From assembly GCA_949106495.1 (NCBI GenBank), contig CARYZD010000001.1, positions 186,001 through 250,000 on the forward strand: DNA of 64,000 nt, given 5' to 3'. A program made the position numbers and the translations under genes. How positions within the stretch are numbered: position 1 is the stretch's first letter; each line of letters starts with the position of its first letter. Shown here in pieces: positions 1 to 7,239 of the stretch. The notes under the pieces are model-generated. The model ran no database searches. It was not told the DNA's origin and worked only from the letters and a program-made list of their open reading frames with translations. This DNA is from an uncultured Clostridia bacterium (GTDB lineage Bacteria > Bacillota > Clostridia > TANB77 > CAG-465).

Positions 1-155
1 CTCTCTTGAACTTCTTCTCTTAATTCTCTATCAACTACTAATTCGTTTGCAATAGCTTCTCTTAATTTCTTATCTTCTTGTAACCTTACTTCTTCACTAT
101 TACTATTCCACTTTTCAATTCTTTTATTTATAAGATATTTAGCTGTATATTTCAT
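1..155 (-). CDS. Phage protein, N-terminal fragment cut by window edge
   Basis: The start codon at 155 directly follows the stop codon of the upstream gene (156-158), and the frame stays open for 51 codons to the window edge. The visible N-terminus (MKYTAKYLINKR...) is rich in lysine and glutamate and probably helical. No family can be recognised from this piece. Its position just behind a small-terminase-like gene makes a packaging protein possible, but no ATPase motif lies in the visible part. Confidence 0.55.
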   Translation of the reverse strand, partial: MKYTAKYLINKRIEKWNSNSEEVRLQEDKKLREAIANELVVDRELREEVQE

Positions 156-626
156 TTACAACACATCTTCCAACTTTATAGCTCCACTATGCTCTATCTC
201 ATGCTTATCTCTCCATACATTTGGTTTTCTGTTCTTTAACCAGAATATCATATCTGTATCAGATGGTGGAATATAAACTTCTTCTTCTGCATAGACTATT
301 TCTTCATCTTCTGAAATCTTCTTACCATTATCATTATATTCAATATGTTTCACTTTAAAAGGTTTAGATATATTTACTTTATAACCTAAACTCTTTTTTA
401 ATAACATATTCTCTACTTCTATATCAACAATAGGCTTTGTTCTTTTTTGGAGTTCTTTTAGTTCAAGATGTTCTTTAGCATACTTATAAAAAGTAGTTTT
501 GCCTATACCTAAAGCTTCATACACTTCTTTATCTGTTGCACCATCTCTATACCAAGCTTCAATTTGTAATAAATTTGGAAGTATTATATCTTCATATTTT
601 GTACTTTTCTCGTTTTCATCTTGCAT
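156..626 (-). CDS. Phage terminase small subunit-like HTH protein
   Basis: A 156-residue protein with a predicted helix-turn-helix at about residues 31-53 (TDKEVYEALGIGKTTFYKYA) and a C-terminal motif DTDMIFWLKNRKPNVWRDK near 122-140. That motif is typical of phage small-terminase and phBC6A51-type proteins, which recognise phage DNA and recruit the large terminase for packaging. The start has a good ribosome binding site (AAAGGGG, 7 bases upstream). It is followed at once by the cut-off gene at 1-155 and preceded by the phage tRNAs, as expected at the early/late boundary of a siphovirus-like prophage. A general phage regulator is the alternative. Confidence 0.65.
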   Translation of the reverse strand: MQDENEKSTKYEDIILPNLLQIEAWYRDGATDKEVYEALGIGKTTFYKYAKEHLELKELQKRTKPIVDIEVENMLLKKSLGYKVNISKPFKVKHIEYNDNGKKISEDEEIVYAEEEVYIPPSDTDMIFWLKNRKPNVWRDKHEIEHSGAIKLEDVL

Positions 627-650
627 CTAATCACCCCTTTGTTTTAATAT

Positions 651-727
651 TGGTAGAAGTGGTAGGACTTGAACCCACGCTCTCTCGGATATAAGCCGAC
701 TGCATTAACCAGATATGCTACACTTCT
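651..727 (-). tRNA. tRNA-Ile (anticodon UAU), phage-encoded
   Basis: Read on the minus strand from 727, the sequence folds as a cloverleaf: acceptor AGAAGTG/CACTTCT, D-stem GCAT/ATGC, anticodon loop CTTATAT giving UAU, T-arm GTGGG-TTCAAGT-CCTAC, discriminator A and an encoded CCA at the 3' end. The outermost anticodon-stem pair (27-43) is G-G, a mismatch. UAU reads the AUA codon, which should be frequent in this AT-rich genome. Bacteria usually read AUA with a lysidine-modified CAU tRNA, so this is an uncommon type. It lies in the prophage between the terminase-like gene and tRNA-Pro. Confidence 0.85.
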
Positions 728-738
728 ATAATAAAATA

Positions 739-763
739 GAACTGATAGTTTTAGTATCAGTTC
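739..763 (-). other. 9-bp hairpin between the two phage tRNA genes
   Basis: A perfect 9-bp inverted repeat (739-747 with 755-763, loop of 7) lies between tRNA-Pro and tRNA-Ile. On the minus strand it is followed by an AT-rich stretch but not by a clean T-run. It may be a weak terminator or a processing stem in a tRNA transcript. Confidence 0.4.
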
Positions 764-832
764 CGTAAGCAATAAAGAATAAAACCTTTGATTTTTATAG
801 AGATAATAACCTACTACTTTTACTACCTCTAT

Positions 833-907
833 TGGTGTAGAAAGCAGGATTTGAACCTACAACCACTAGTTCCCAAAACTAGCATGCTACCATTGCACCA
901 TTTCTAC
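833..907 (-). tRNA. tRNA-Pro (anticodon UGG), phage-encoded
   Basis: Minus-strand cloverleaf from 907: acceptor GTAGAAA/TTTCTAC, D-arm GTGC...GCAT with a short loop, anticodon stem CTAGT/ACTAG with loop TTTGGGA (anticodon UGG, codon CCA), T-arm GTAGG-TTCAAAT-CCTGC, discriminator A and encoded CCA. It sits between tRNA-Ile and a long structured non-coding stretch, a common arrangement in phage tRNA clusters. Confidence 0.9.
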
Positions 908-909
908 AT

Positions 910-1603
910 ATAAAGAAAGGAGGTGAATGTATCCATATTCACCTTTGGTATTATTAGACTTTCGCCTTACAACTTATACTCTTCTCAATTATTCAGCCAC
1001 GATGAAGACAAGTCTGAGCATTTCGGAGCTACCTAATACTTCTTGCCTCTTTCTAGCACCTGCAAGATTGACTACTTACAAATTTCACCCATCATTCAGA
1101 AAATATGTTATAGGATTCGAACCTATAAATTATCTTTTACCTAGATAACCAATTTACCAAATTTGTTCTGTTGGTGTCTCTTTGAGCTACTTTAACCTAT
1201 TATTGCCTTATAGTGTACTTTACTACACTTCACGAGAAACAGTCTTATTTTAGCTTTACTTACATTGACTAATACTTGCAATAGTATTGTTTATAAGCTT
1301 CAACTCACAACTGTGATGTCTATTGCGACTGCGACAACCTTAGTGCTTTATTAAGCGAATATAAATTGCACATTACCCTTTAATTGAATTTTACTTCTTT
1401 TAAATGTATATTACTATACACTTAAAGCTACCTTGTAAAAGTATCCTTATACTTGATAACTCTTTTGAGTAACTCCATGACACATGATATTGTGTTTTGC
1501 ACATGGTTAATAAATGGTGATAGGTTAAGCCTATCAGTCTTCTTATTTATAAATCAAATAAGAGGTTTTTATATATGAAAAACAATTTAATTAAGCCTTC
1601 GCC
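910..1603 (-). ncRNA. Candidate large structured non-coding RNA (ROOL/GOLLD-like) in the prophage
   Basis: Between the gene ending at 1671 and tRNA-Pro there are about 760 bases without a credible gene but dense in hairpins. These include 1541-1563 (8 bp), 1518-1536 (7 bp), a two-part stem 1475-1506 (CCATG/CATGG outside, ACACA/TGTGT inside), 1400-1425 (11 bp capped on the minus strand by GTAA), 1212-1229 (6 bp), 956-967 (capped by GAAA on the minus strand) and 921-944 (8 bp). The 1400-1425 stem needs a G-U pair that exists only in minus-strand RNA, and both GNRA loops also exist only on that strand, so transcription with the tRNAs is likely. Two overlapping TATAAT boxes lie at 1605-1616. Giant phage RNAs of the ROOL and GOLLD classes have this size and tRNA neighbourhood. 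Class and exact ends are inferred. Confidence 0.5.
1107..1170 (-). other. Degenerate tRNA-like element
   Basis: On the minus strand a perfect T-arm (ATAGG-TTCGAAT-CCTAT, 1110-1126) is preceded by a 6-bp stem with a 7-base loop (1130-1148, loop AGGTAAA), as an anticodon arm would be. No matching acceptor stem is found, there is no proper D-arm and the base before the would-be anticodon is G instead of U. It is therefore either a decayed tRNA or a tRNA-like domain inside the larger structured RNA. Confidence 0.35.
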
Positions 1604-1670
1604 TATTATAATTATAAATCACCTTATTTTATTTGAAAAGTGGATAAATAGGGTACATTTAGGGACATTT

Positions 1671-2087
1671 TTATCTTTTATATTCATTTTGAAGTCTTAT
1701 AAGTATTCTCTTCTTTCTTTTTTTTACTGCTTCTATTGTTATATCTAACTCTAGTGCTATCTTTCTATTTGTCTTACCTAATATATAAAATCCTTTTATT
1801 ATAGTCTTTTCATCTTCTTTTAAAGAATCTGTTAACTTTTCTAAGAAATTAATCTTTCTTTCTAGCTTTTCTTTTCTATTAAGCAATTTGTTCTCTTTTA
1901 TAATATTAGAAATTGCCATAGCTTCTGTAATATTCTTTTTATATCCTTTTGCCCTAACTCCTGTTATATCCATACCACCATTTGGAAGTCCAGATTCATT
2001 TTCACGCAATTCATTTATCTCTGCATTTATCTTAATTATTTCTTTTTTATATTCAAAATAATTATTTAGTTCTTTTTTTATATCCAT
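1671..2087 (-). CDS. Phage late-gene regulator, sigma-70 region 4-like (ArpU-type)
   Basis: A 138-residue protein with a long N-terminal and central charged helical region (about 1-90) and a C-terminal helix-turn-helix (GKTNRKIALELDITIEAVKK, about 103-122) like sigma region 4.2. Such proteins in Gram-positive phages (ArpU or sigma-like regulators) usually sit just upstream of the packaging genes and switch on late transcription. The position here, last before the tRNA/ncRNA stretch and the terminase-like gene, fits. A strong ribosome binding site (AGAGGTGG) precedes the ATG. Confidence 0.7.
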   Translation of the reverse strand: MDIKKELNNYFEYKKEIIKINAEINELRENESGLPNGGMDITGVRAKGYKKNITEAMAISNIIKENKLLNRKEKLERKINFLEKLTDSLKEDEKTIIKGFYILGKTNRKIALELDITIEAVKKRKKRILIRLQNEYKR

Positions 2088-2110
2088 ATTTCCACCTCTA
2101 TTTTTAAAAT

Positions 2111-2479
2111 TTATACTTCTTCTATCTCTACTATAATTTTATCCCCATCTATGCTATCATAATCTATTTTATGATTAATTTGAGTTACATACTTTGGACC
2201 ATCATTTTCCAGTATTTTAGCTTGTACTAAAGCATCTAAAATAAATTTTTGCCCTGACTGTACATTATCTACATCTCTTTTTTTAGTTTTCTCTATCCAT
2301 AATATATTTAATTTTACTGGCTTAGTACATTTTTGTAATTTACATTTCTTTATATATGCTATTATATCTCTTTGAACAGATTTCTTATAATTATTTGCTT
2401 CATAAAAATTTCCTCTATTCATATTTGTATAAACATTATAACTTTCTAATCTAAAAGGTAATCTTAAAACTTGTTTCAT
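2111..2479 (-). CDS. RusA family Holliday junction resolvase
   Basis: A 122-residue protein of the usual RusA length. The family hallmark KKRDVDNVQSGQKFILDAL is at about 67-85, with acidic residues D69 and D71 and a further END at 91-93. These match the metal-binding aspartates of RusA, a dimeric endonuclease that cuts four-way DNA junctions during phage recombination. It lies in the leftward early operon together with ERF annealase and SSB, which work in the same recombination pathway. The ribosome binding site is AAGGAGAG. Confidence 0.85.
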   Translation of the reverse strand: MKQVLRLPFRLESYNVYTNMNRGNFYEANNYKKSVQRDIIAYIKKCKLQKCTKPVKLNILWIEKTKKRDVDNVQSGQKFILDALVQAKILENDGPKYVTQINHKIDYDSIDGDKIIVEIEEV

Positions 2480-2494
2480 ATATCTATCTCTCCT

Positions 2495-2620
2495 TTAAAA
2501 TGCTAAGCTCCATAAAAACAATAAAAGTAATGGATAAGCATTCTTAAAAATTAAGCATAATATTGCTATAAAAGTAAACCATATTAAAGTCCATAATAGT
2601 TTAAAGTCATCTTTTTCCAT
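2495..2620 (-). CDS. Small phage membrane protein (41 aa)
   Basis: A short frame with a good ribosome binding site (AGGAAGGAAGAG) and ATG at 2620. It encodes a 41-residue protein with a charged start (MEKDDFKLLW) followed by two hydrophobic stretches, about 9-25 and 30-41. Its stop codon overlaps the ribosome binding site of the rusA-like gene, so the two are translationally linked. I do not recognise a family. A membrane miniprotein is inferred from composition only. Confidence 0.5.
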   Translation of the reverse strand: MEKDDFKLLWTLIWFTFIAILCLIFKNAYPLLLLFLWSLAF

Positions 2621-2633
2621 TTTCTCTTCCTTC

Positions 2634-2861
2634 CTACTTTGGCATCTTATAGAATTTAGCATTATTTGAAAGAGCCTTAAATATATTATTTAATATATAT
2701 TTTACACTCTTTTCATCATATTGTCCTAAAACAATATTTCTATCGTTTTCTCCATATATTGCTAATATGTTTGCTTTTCCATTTAAGCTTTTTCCTTCTC
2801 CAATTATAGTTATTTTATTACTATCTATAATTGCATTTTGTTTTTGGTCCATTATAATCAT
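2634..2861 (-). CDS. Hypothetical phage protein (75 aa)
   Basis: A 75-residue protein between the SPFH-like gene and the 41-residue membrane protein gene, in the same leftward run. Its ribosome binding site (AGGAGG) overlaps the stop of the SPFH gene. The middle (about 17-50) alternates hydrophobic and polar residues, suggesting beta strands, and the C-terminus is helical and basic. No family is recognised. Confidence 0.6.
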   Translation of the reverse strand: MIIMDQKQNAIIDSNKITIIGEGKSLNGKANILAIYGENDRNIVLGQYDEKSVKYILNNIFKALSNNAKFYKMPK

Positions 2862-2873
2862 TTAGTTTTCCTC

Positions 2874-3650
2874 CTAATTAATATTTAAAAATGGTATTGT
2901 ATCTCCTGTGATTGTTGATGGTAATTGACCATTCCATTTATCAATAAATTGTTTTTGTAAATTATCACTATTTAAGCTCTCATTAATTATTCTATTAGCT
3001 TCTGCTTGACCTTCTGCTTCGACTTTTTTCTTTTCAGCTTCTACTTTAGTTGTTTCGAGTTCTTGTTGAGCAGTTAAAGTTCTTTGTGTAGCAATTTGTT
3101 TTTCTTCTATTGCTTGATTGTAAGCCTCACTAAAAGTTAAATTAACTATATTTACGTTTACTATTGATATACCTTGCTCATTTAATCTTGCATTTAATTT
3201 CTCATATATTTTATTAGATAATTCAGCACGTTTTGTTACAGTTTCTTCAGCTGTATATTCTGCACTAGCTGTTTTTATTGTATCTGCTAATATTGGTGTA
3301 AGTATTATATCTTGATATTTAGTTCCTACATTTTTATAAAGTTGATGTGCTTGTCCTACATTCACACAATAATTCACTGATACCTCTATTGCTATATCTT
3401 GTAAATCTTTTGTTGAACTTTCGTTCTTTGTGCTCATCTCTTGAGTCTTGCAATTCATCTTCTTCACACCTTGCACAAATGGTATTTTAAAGTTTATTCC
3501 TGCTTGCATTACTTTATCCTGTACTGCTCCAAATCTTGTTACTATTCCTATTTCTCCCGTTTTTATAAATACTATACTATTAAAAAATAATATTACTCCT
3601 AAAATTATTGCTATTATTATAATTCCTATTTTCTTTTCTTCATTATTCAT
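2874..3650 (-). CDS. SPFH/prohibitin (Band 7) family protein, phage-borne
   Basis: A 258-residue protein with one N-terminal membrane segment (about 8-30), then the conserved SPFH opening (TGEIGIVTRFGAVQDKV, about 32-48) and domain to about 175. An alanine- and glutamate-rich coiled coil follows (EEKQIATQRTLTAQQELE, about 182-199, continuing to 220). SPFH proteins form membrane rings that organise proteases or membrane domains. It lies between recombination and small hypothetical genes of the prophage early operon with normal spacing, so it is phage cargo and not a host gene. Its role in infection is unknown. The ribosome binding site is AAGGAG. Confidence 0.8.
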   Translation of the reverse strand: MNNEEKKIGIIIIAIILGVILFFNSIVFIKTGEIGIVTRFGAVQDKVMQAGINFKIPFVQGVKKMNCKTQEMSTKNESSTKDLQDIAIEVSVNYCVNVGQAHQLYKNVGTKYQDIILTPILADTIKTASAEYTAEETVTKRAELSNKIYEKLNARLNEQGISIVNVNIVNLTFSEAYNQAIEEKQIATQRTLTAQQELETTKVEAEKKKVEAEGQAEANRIINESLNSDNLQKQFIDKWNGQLPSTITGDTIPFLNIN

Positions 3651-3655
3651 ACTCT

Positions 3656-3904
3656 TTACTCCTTATATTTCAATCTATCTTTCCATTCTTGCTCGTAACA
3701 TTCTTCGCATACGCAATATCCCAAACCTATCCAATTATGAATTGTTAACGATGAATATGTATCTTCTGTTACTACTTCTTTTCCACAGTTTGCACAATTT
3801 ATTACCTTTTTTAAGTCGTCAACTGTTAATCGTACATCTCTATCATCTGGCACATCAAAAGACTCATAAGTATGTGCTTTATAATTCCATTTTTGTAGTG
3901 TCAT
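3656..3904 (-). CDS. Small zinc-ribbon-like phage protein
   Basis: An 82-residue protein with two cysteine pairs, CANC at 37-40 and CEEC at 66-69 (with an extra C64), spaced like a treble-clef or zinc-ribbon fold. It starts inside the 3' end of the upstream gene (26-base overlap), with ribosome binding site GGAGGAG. It probably binds zinc and nucleic acid or protein, but no specific family is recognised. Confidence 0.6.
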   Translation of the reverse strand: MTLQKWNYKAHTYESFDVPDDRDVRLTVDDLKKVINCANCGKEVVTEDTYSSLTIHNWIGLGYCVCEECYEQEWKDRLKYKE

Positions 3905-4178
3905 CTTTTACTCCTCCACACCATTCTGTACATTTATCTTTATAATACTCAACCATAGCGTCAAATCTTTCTTTTACATTGCATTCATCACTCAAATCAA
4001 TTATGTATGTAAGACCTAATTTCTCATTTACTAAAAAGAATTTTATTTTATATCTACTGTTTTCTTTAAATTGAGTAGATACATTGCAATTATACTTGTT
4101 GTGCAAAAGCTGAGAATATTCAATAAGGCATTCAAAAATTTCTCTTTCTTTCATTTTTATAAATAAAAAGGTAGTCAT
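3879..4178 (-). CDS. Hypothetical phage protein (up to 99 aa)
   Basis: A small mixed alpha/beta protein of unknown family. Two starts are possible, 4178 or residue 9 at 4154, and neither has a clear ribosome binding site. The nearest SD-like sequence (AAAGGAG) is some 30 bases further upstream. A GGTAGT/ACTACC inverted repeat spans the region from about 4166 to 4211 around the start, so translation may be controlled by RNA structure or coupled to the gene before it. The 3' end overlaps the zinc-ribbon gene. Confidence 0.5.
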   Translation of the reverse strand: MTTFLFIKMKEREIFECLIEYSQLLHNKYNCNVSTQFKENSRYKIKFFLVNEKLGLTYIIDLSDECNVKERFDAMVEYYKDKCTEWCGGVKDDTTKMEL

Positions 4179-4222
4179 AAGCTATATAATTTATTTAACT
4201 TTTAACTACCTTGCTCCTTTCT

Positions 4223-4510
4223 TTATTTTAATTCTTTAATTTTATCTAATACTTTTTGTGCTAGTTCTTCATCTTCATCTGATATTTCTTCTTCGTTTTT
4301 AAATTCACTTATTAAAAAGGCTAATGTGTCTTTTTGCATTCCTTGTGGTAATTCTTCAAGCAAACAAACAATTAAATACGCTATATTTGCTATTATTTCG
4401 TCTTCTTGACCAACAATTGCTATTGTTCCTTCTGTACTCAAAATATAGCTATCGTTCTTTTTTATTTTTTCTATTGCTATTTCTCTTCCATCTCTACTTT
4501 TTTTAAACAT
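4223..4510 (-). CDS. Hypothetical acidic phage protein (95 aa)
   Basis: A 95-residue protein with a basic start, a central hydrophobic helix (about 40-55) and an acidic C-terminal third (NEEEISDEDEELAQKV). It lies directly downstream of ssb in the early operon with ribosome binding site AGGAG. No family is recognised. Confidence 0.6.
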   Translation of the reverse strand: MFKKSRDGREIAIEKIKKNDSYILSTEGTIAIVGQEDEIIANIAYLIVCLLEELPQGMQKDTLAFLISEFKNEEEISDEDEELAQKVLDKIKELK

Positions 4511-4522
4511 TCTCTTTTTCTC

Positions 4523-4894
4523 CTAAAATGGTAAATCATCTGTATCTTCTACTATGATTTCGTTATCTTCATCTTTTCTTGAATCCGCAAAATATGCTTG
4601 TTCTATTATAAAATCTGTTGCATATTTTTTAGCTCCTTCTTTATCTTCATAACTTCTTGTCTGTATTCTTCCCTCAACTAATACCTGTTGTCCTTTTTGA
4701 TAATATTTTTCACAAAATTCTGCTACTTTCCCAAAAGAAGTCACATTAAAAAAATCTACTTTTCTTTCTCCATTAGCATCTGTAAATCTTCTATTTACAG
4801 CAAGTGTAAAATTTGTTACTTTGTTATTTGAGTTTTGCATAACTCTTGTTTCTGGGTCTCTTGTTAATCTTCCCATAAATTGAAATTTATTCAT
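4523..4894 (-). CDS. ssb: Single-stranded DNA-binding protein (phage)
   Basis: A 123-residue protein with a full OB fold (start MNKFQFMGRLTRDPETR, core VLVEGRIQTRSYEDKEG at about 73-89) and the acidic C-terminal tip DTDDLPF that SSBs use to recruit partner enzymes. The linker is short, as usual for phage SSBs. The gene overlaps the end of the ERF gene by 8 bases, so annealase and SSB are translationally coupled. This is a standard phage recombination module. Confidence 0.95.
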   Translation of the reverse strand: MNKFQFMGRLTRDPETRVMQNSNNKVTNFTLAVNRRFTDANGERKVDFFNVTSFGKVAEFCEKYYQKGQQVLVEGRIQTRSYEDKEGAKKYATDFIIEQAYFADSRKDEDNEIIVEDTDDLPF

Positions 4895-5513
4895 TTACTA
4901 CATCTCCATTCATACTAAAAATATCTTCTATTTCATCATTATCTACACTAATAAAACTGTCTGCAATTTTTTTAATCAAACCTGTATATACTTTTTTTCC
5001 TTTTTCTGATTTGCAAGTATTCACTAATTCTTCTAAATATCCTACATCCTCACTATATACTTCAATCCAAGTCTTATTTTTATATTTACCAAAATTCATA
5101 GGCTTGTCTATTTCTGTTATATTTGCTTCTATTTTATTTTCCTTTTTAGTAACACTTTTACTATTTTTTTTGATGTCACTTCTAGTTAGCGATTGTGCAT
5201 CATCATCTTCAGTTGCTAATCCAAAAGCCATAAGTAAACTGTATCTTCTTGCATAAGTTATAGCACTTCCTTGCTCTTGTGCAGGATTCCTTATTCCTGT
5301 TAAAACTGCATCTACAATTCTAACACCTCTTCTTGGTTCTTGTACTACACCATCTTTAATTGGAACAGTCATTATATAATCATTTCCATTTATAATTTCT
5401 ATATATTGGTAATATGACATATTATTTTTTTCTAAATACTCATGAATTTGTGCTAAATCTGTATATTTATATCCATATCCTGTTCTATTTTTTTGTAAAT
5501 TTGTATCTGCCAT
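4887..5513 (-). CDS. ERF family single-strand annealing protein
   Basis: A 208-residue protein with the ERF signature region: GYGYKYTDLAQIHEYLEK (13-30), a central beta region, and the conserved block GSAITYARRYSLLMAFGLAT (about 82-101) followed by the acidic EDDDA. ERF proteins anneal complementary single strands during phage recombination and genome circularisation. The C-terminal third is variable and lysine-rich. It is coupled to ssb downstream and follows a Gp157 gene, as in many siphoviruses. The ribosome binding site is AAGGAGG. Confidence 0.9.
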   Translation of the reverse strand: MADTNLQKNRTGYGYKYTDLAQIHEYLEKNNMSYYQYIEIINGNDYIMTVPIKDGVVQEPRRGVRIVDAVLTGIRNPAQEQGSAITYARRYSLLMAFGLATEDDDAQSLTRSDIKKNSKSVTKKENKIEANITEIDKPMNFGKYKNKTWIEVYSEDVGYLEELVNTCKSEKGKKVYTGLIKKIADSFISVDNDEIEDIFSMNGDVVNE

Positions 5514-5523
5514 ACGTACCTCC

Positions 5524-6012
5524 TTATTTTATTCTTAATGTTTCTCCTCTTTCTTCTAGATGAGCAAAAGATAATTCTTCTCCATTTTCTAAAGCTTGTC
5601 TTATCTTTTCATTATCATTTTCAATTTTAGTTTTTGTATATTCTTCAGGTACTTCTCCATCAATTTTTAATGGTTGTTTTCCTCCATTTTTAGCTATTGT
5701 AAAACTAAATAAATTTGTTGTGAATTTAGGTTTTCCTATCTCTTTCAATGTTTTATATAAATTTTGTTTTAAAGAGTTTATCCTATTATCAAAAACTTTT
5801 GAACTTTCTGTAAGCCTAATAGCTTCTAACTTTCTAGCATCTCTTTTTGATTCTAGTTCTTTTATTATTTTTGCATAACTATCTGCTTTATCTTCTATTT
5901 CCCCTTCTATAGATTCTAAAGTGTCTTCTATCATTTGTTCATCTGCATCTTCATCACATAACATATCAAATACAGATTTATAATTATTTTCTAATTGATA
6001 TAAATTACTCAT
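5524..6012 (-). CDS. Siphovirus Gp157 family protein
   Basis: A 162-residue protein matching the Gp157 pattern: N-terminal LYQLENNYKSVFDML, a glutamate-rich helical middle forming a coiled coil (about 35-95) and the conserved end with IGKPKFTTNLFSFTIAKNGG and PEEYTKTK. The family occurs next to annealase genes in siphoviruses of Gram-positives and has been linked to phage resistance in Streptococcus thermophilus, but its biochemical role is not settled. The ribosome binding site is AGGAGGG. Confidence 0.85.
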   Translation of the reverse strand: MSNLYQLENNYKSVFDMLCDEDADEQMIEDTLESIEGEIEDKADSYAKIIKELESKRDARKLEAIRLTESSKVFDNRINSLKQNLYKTLKEIGKPKFTTNLFSFTIAKNGGKQPLKIDGEVPEEYTKTKIENDNEKIRQALENGEELSFAHLEERGETLRIK

Positions 6013-6024
6013 TGTTTTTCCCTC

Positions 6025-6678
6025 CTAGAAAAAATCATTATCATAAAATTCATCATAATCCTCATATTCTCTTGATTCACAATTTTTAATATTTTTTTCT
6101 TTATTTTTTTCGTTCCTCTGGACTGATTTAGTATTTTTCTCCCATGTTCTTATACAGGCTTTCCAGTCTTTCATAGGTTCTTTACCTACTTTCCAACCTT
6201 TACTTTCATAAAAATCATAAAATTGCTCTGCGTCTACATTGTTATTTCTGTCAGTACAATACTGTTTTATCTCTTCTATGGTTGGTTTTTGAAAAACTTT
6301 TCTTTTTTTTATATTTTTTTCTTTAATAACATTTACATTATCATTTACATTATCATTATCAGTTATTTTTGTTACATCTGTTATAACATTTTTAACACTG
6401 TTATTTTTGTTATCATTTGTTATGTTTTTTTTCCAGCGATTTTGCATTCCAAGTTTTCCTGCTTCTGCTTTTTTCTTCTTAACTTCTTCGTATTTTTCGC
6501 CATCTAGTATTAATTGATTTTTTATAAAAGCAAAAGCTATTTGAATATCAACGTCTACATTTTCTTTTCCTGTTAGATTAAATTCAAATATTGCTCTAAA
6601 CAATCTACCTAGTTGTTCATCACTTAAACTCTTTAGAGGTTCGTAAAAACTAGTATACAAAATAAAACTATCCTTCAT
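6025..6678 (-). CDS. DUF6291 family protein, likely phage replisome organiser
   Basis: The N-terminal 75 residues (MKDSFILYTSFYEPLKSLSD, then EQLGRLFRAIFEFNLTG) are the DUF6291 domain found in phage replication proteins. The middle is low-complexity and asparagine-rich, and the C-terminal part (about 135-190, with WKACIRTWEKN) resembles DnaD-like replication initiator tails. I take the ATG at 6678, which has AGGGG upstream. The longer frame to 6696 lacks a binding site. It probably recruits the host helicase to the phage origin. The role is inferred from family and context. Confidence 0.7.
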   Translation of the reverse strand: MKDSFILYTSFYEPLKSLSDEQLGRLFRAIFEFNLTGKENVDVDIQIAFAFIKNQLILDGEKYEEVKKKKAEAGKLGMQNRWKKNITNDNKNNSVKNVITDVTKITDNDNVNDNVNVIKEKNIKKRKVFQKPTIEEIKQYCTDRNNNVDAEQFYDFYESKGWKVGKEPMKDWKACIRTWEKNTKSVQRNEKNKEKNIKNCESREYEDYDEFYDNDFF

Positions 6679-6699
6679 GCCTTCAACCCCTATCATATT

Positions 6700-6954
6700 T
6701 TATTTATATTCTTCTATAAAATCATCTGTTAATTTATTAAGCTGTTCTGAAAAATCATATACATTTTTATAATATGTATCATTATCTATTATCTCTTTTT
6801 TTATTAAATTATGTAGCTTATCTGTAAGTTTATTAATTGAATCCATAGATTTTATTATTGGATTTTTAGTTGCCTTTGATAGTTCTGATAAAAATTTGCC
6901 AAATATTTCATTAACTTCTCTCTTTTCATTTATACTTTCTTTATCTTCAAACAT
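6700..6954 (-). CDS. Hypothetical coiled-coil phage protein (84 aa)
   Basis: An 84-residue, almost entirely helical and highly charged protein with heptad-like leucines and isoleucines from about 15 to 80. Its ribosome binding site is strong (GGAGG). It resembles the next upstream protein (64 aa) in size and composition. No family is recognised. Confidence 0.55.
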   Translation of the reverse strand: MFEDKESINEKREVNEIFGKFLSELSKATKNPIIKSMDSINKLTDKLHNLIKKEIIDNDTYYKNVYDFSEQLNKLTDDFIEEYK

Positions 6955-7031
6955 TTTATTTACCTCCGTTTGCTTTTTTATTATATTTTTGATATAATAA
7001 ATTTATAGTTTTTTAGAATACAGACTATAAA

Positions 7032-7226
7032 TTATTTAGAAGCATTACTTTTGTTGGTTGGTGCTTCTATTTTTTTATACGTTTCTACAAAATTTCCAAA
7101 GTCTTGTTTAAGCTTTTTTAATTCTTTTGAAACATAATCTCCTTTGATATAAGAATCGTAATAAATATTAGATATTCTTTTATCGAATTCTTGTAATATA
7201 TTATTCAATTCTTCTTTTTCATTCAT
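7032..7226 (-). CDS. Hypothetical phage protein (64 aa)
   Basis: A 64-residue charged helical protein (MNEKEELNNILQEFDKRISN) between the excisionase-like gene and the 84-residue gene, with ribosome binding site AAGGAGG. The pattern of a short acidic helix, a tyrosine-rich turn and a lysine-rich helix gives no family assignment. Confidence 0.55.
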   Translation of the reverse strand: MNEKEELNNILQEFDKRISNIYYDSYIKGDYVSKELKKLKQDFGNFVETYKKIEAPTNKSNASK

Positions 7227-7239
7227 TTAACTCGCCTCC

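Noticed and set aside
927..1148. A 73-codon rightward frame in the prophage non-coding stretch, with AAAGGAGGTGA directly before its ATG
   Set aside because: The SD-like sequence is only about 2 bases from the ATG and is part of a hairpin (921-944). The frame is antisense to all neighbours, crosses the tRNA-like element, and its composition looks like translated RNA structure.
1107..1170. A third functional tRNA gene
   Set aside because: Only the T-arm and an anticodon-like stem are good. The acceptor stem does not pair, the D-arm is missing and the base before the would-be anticodon is G.
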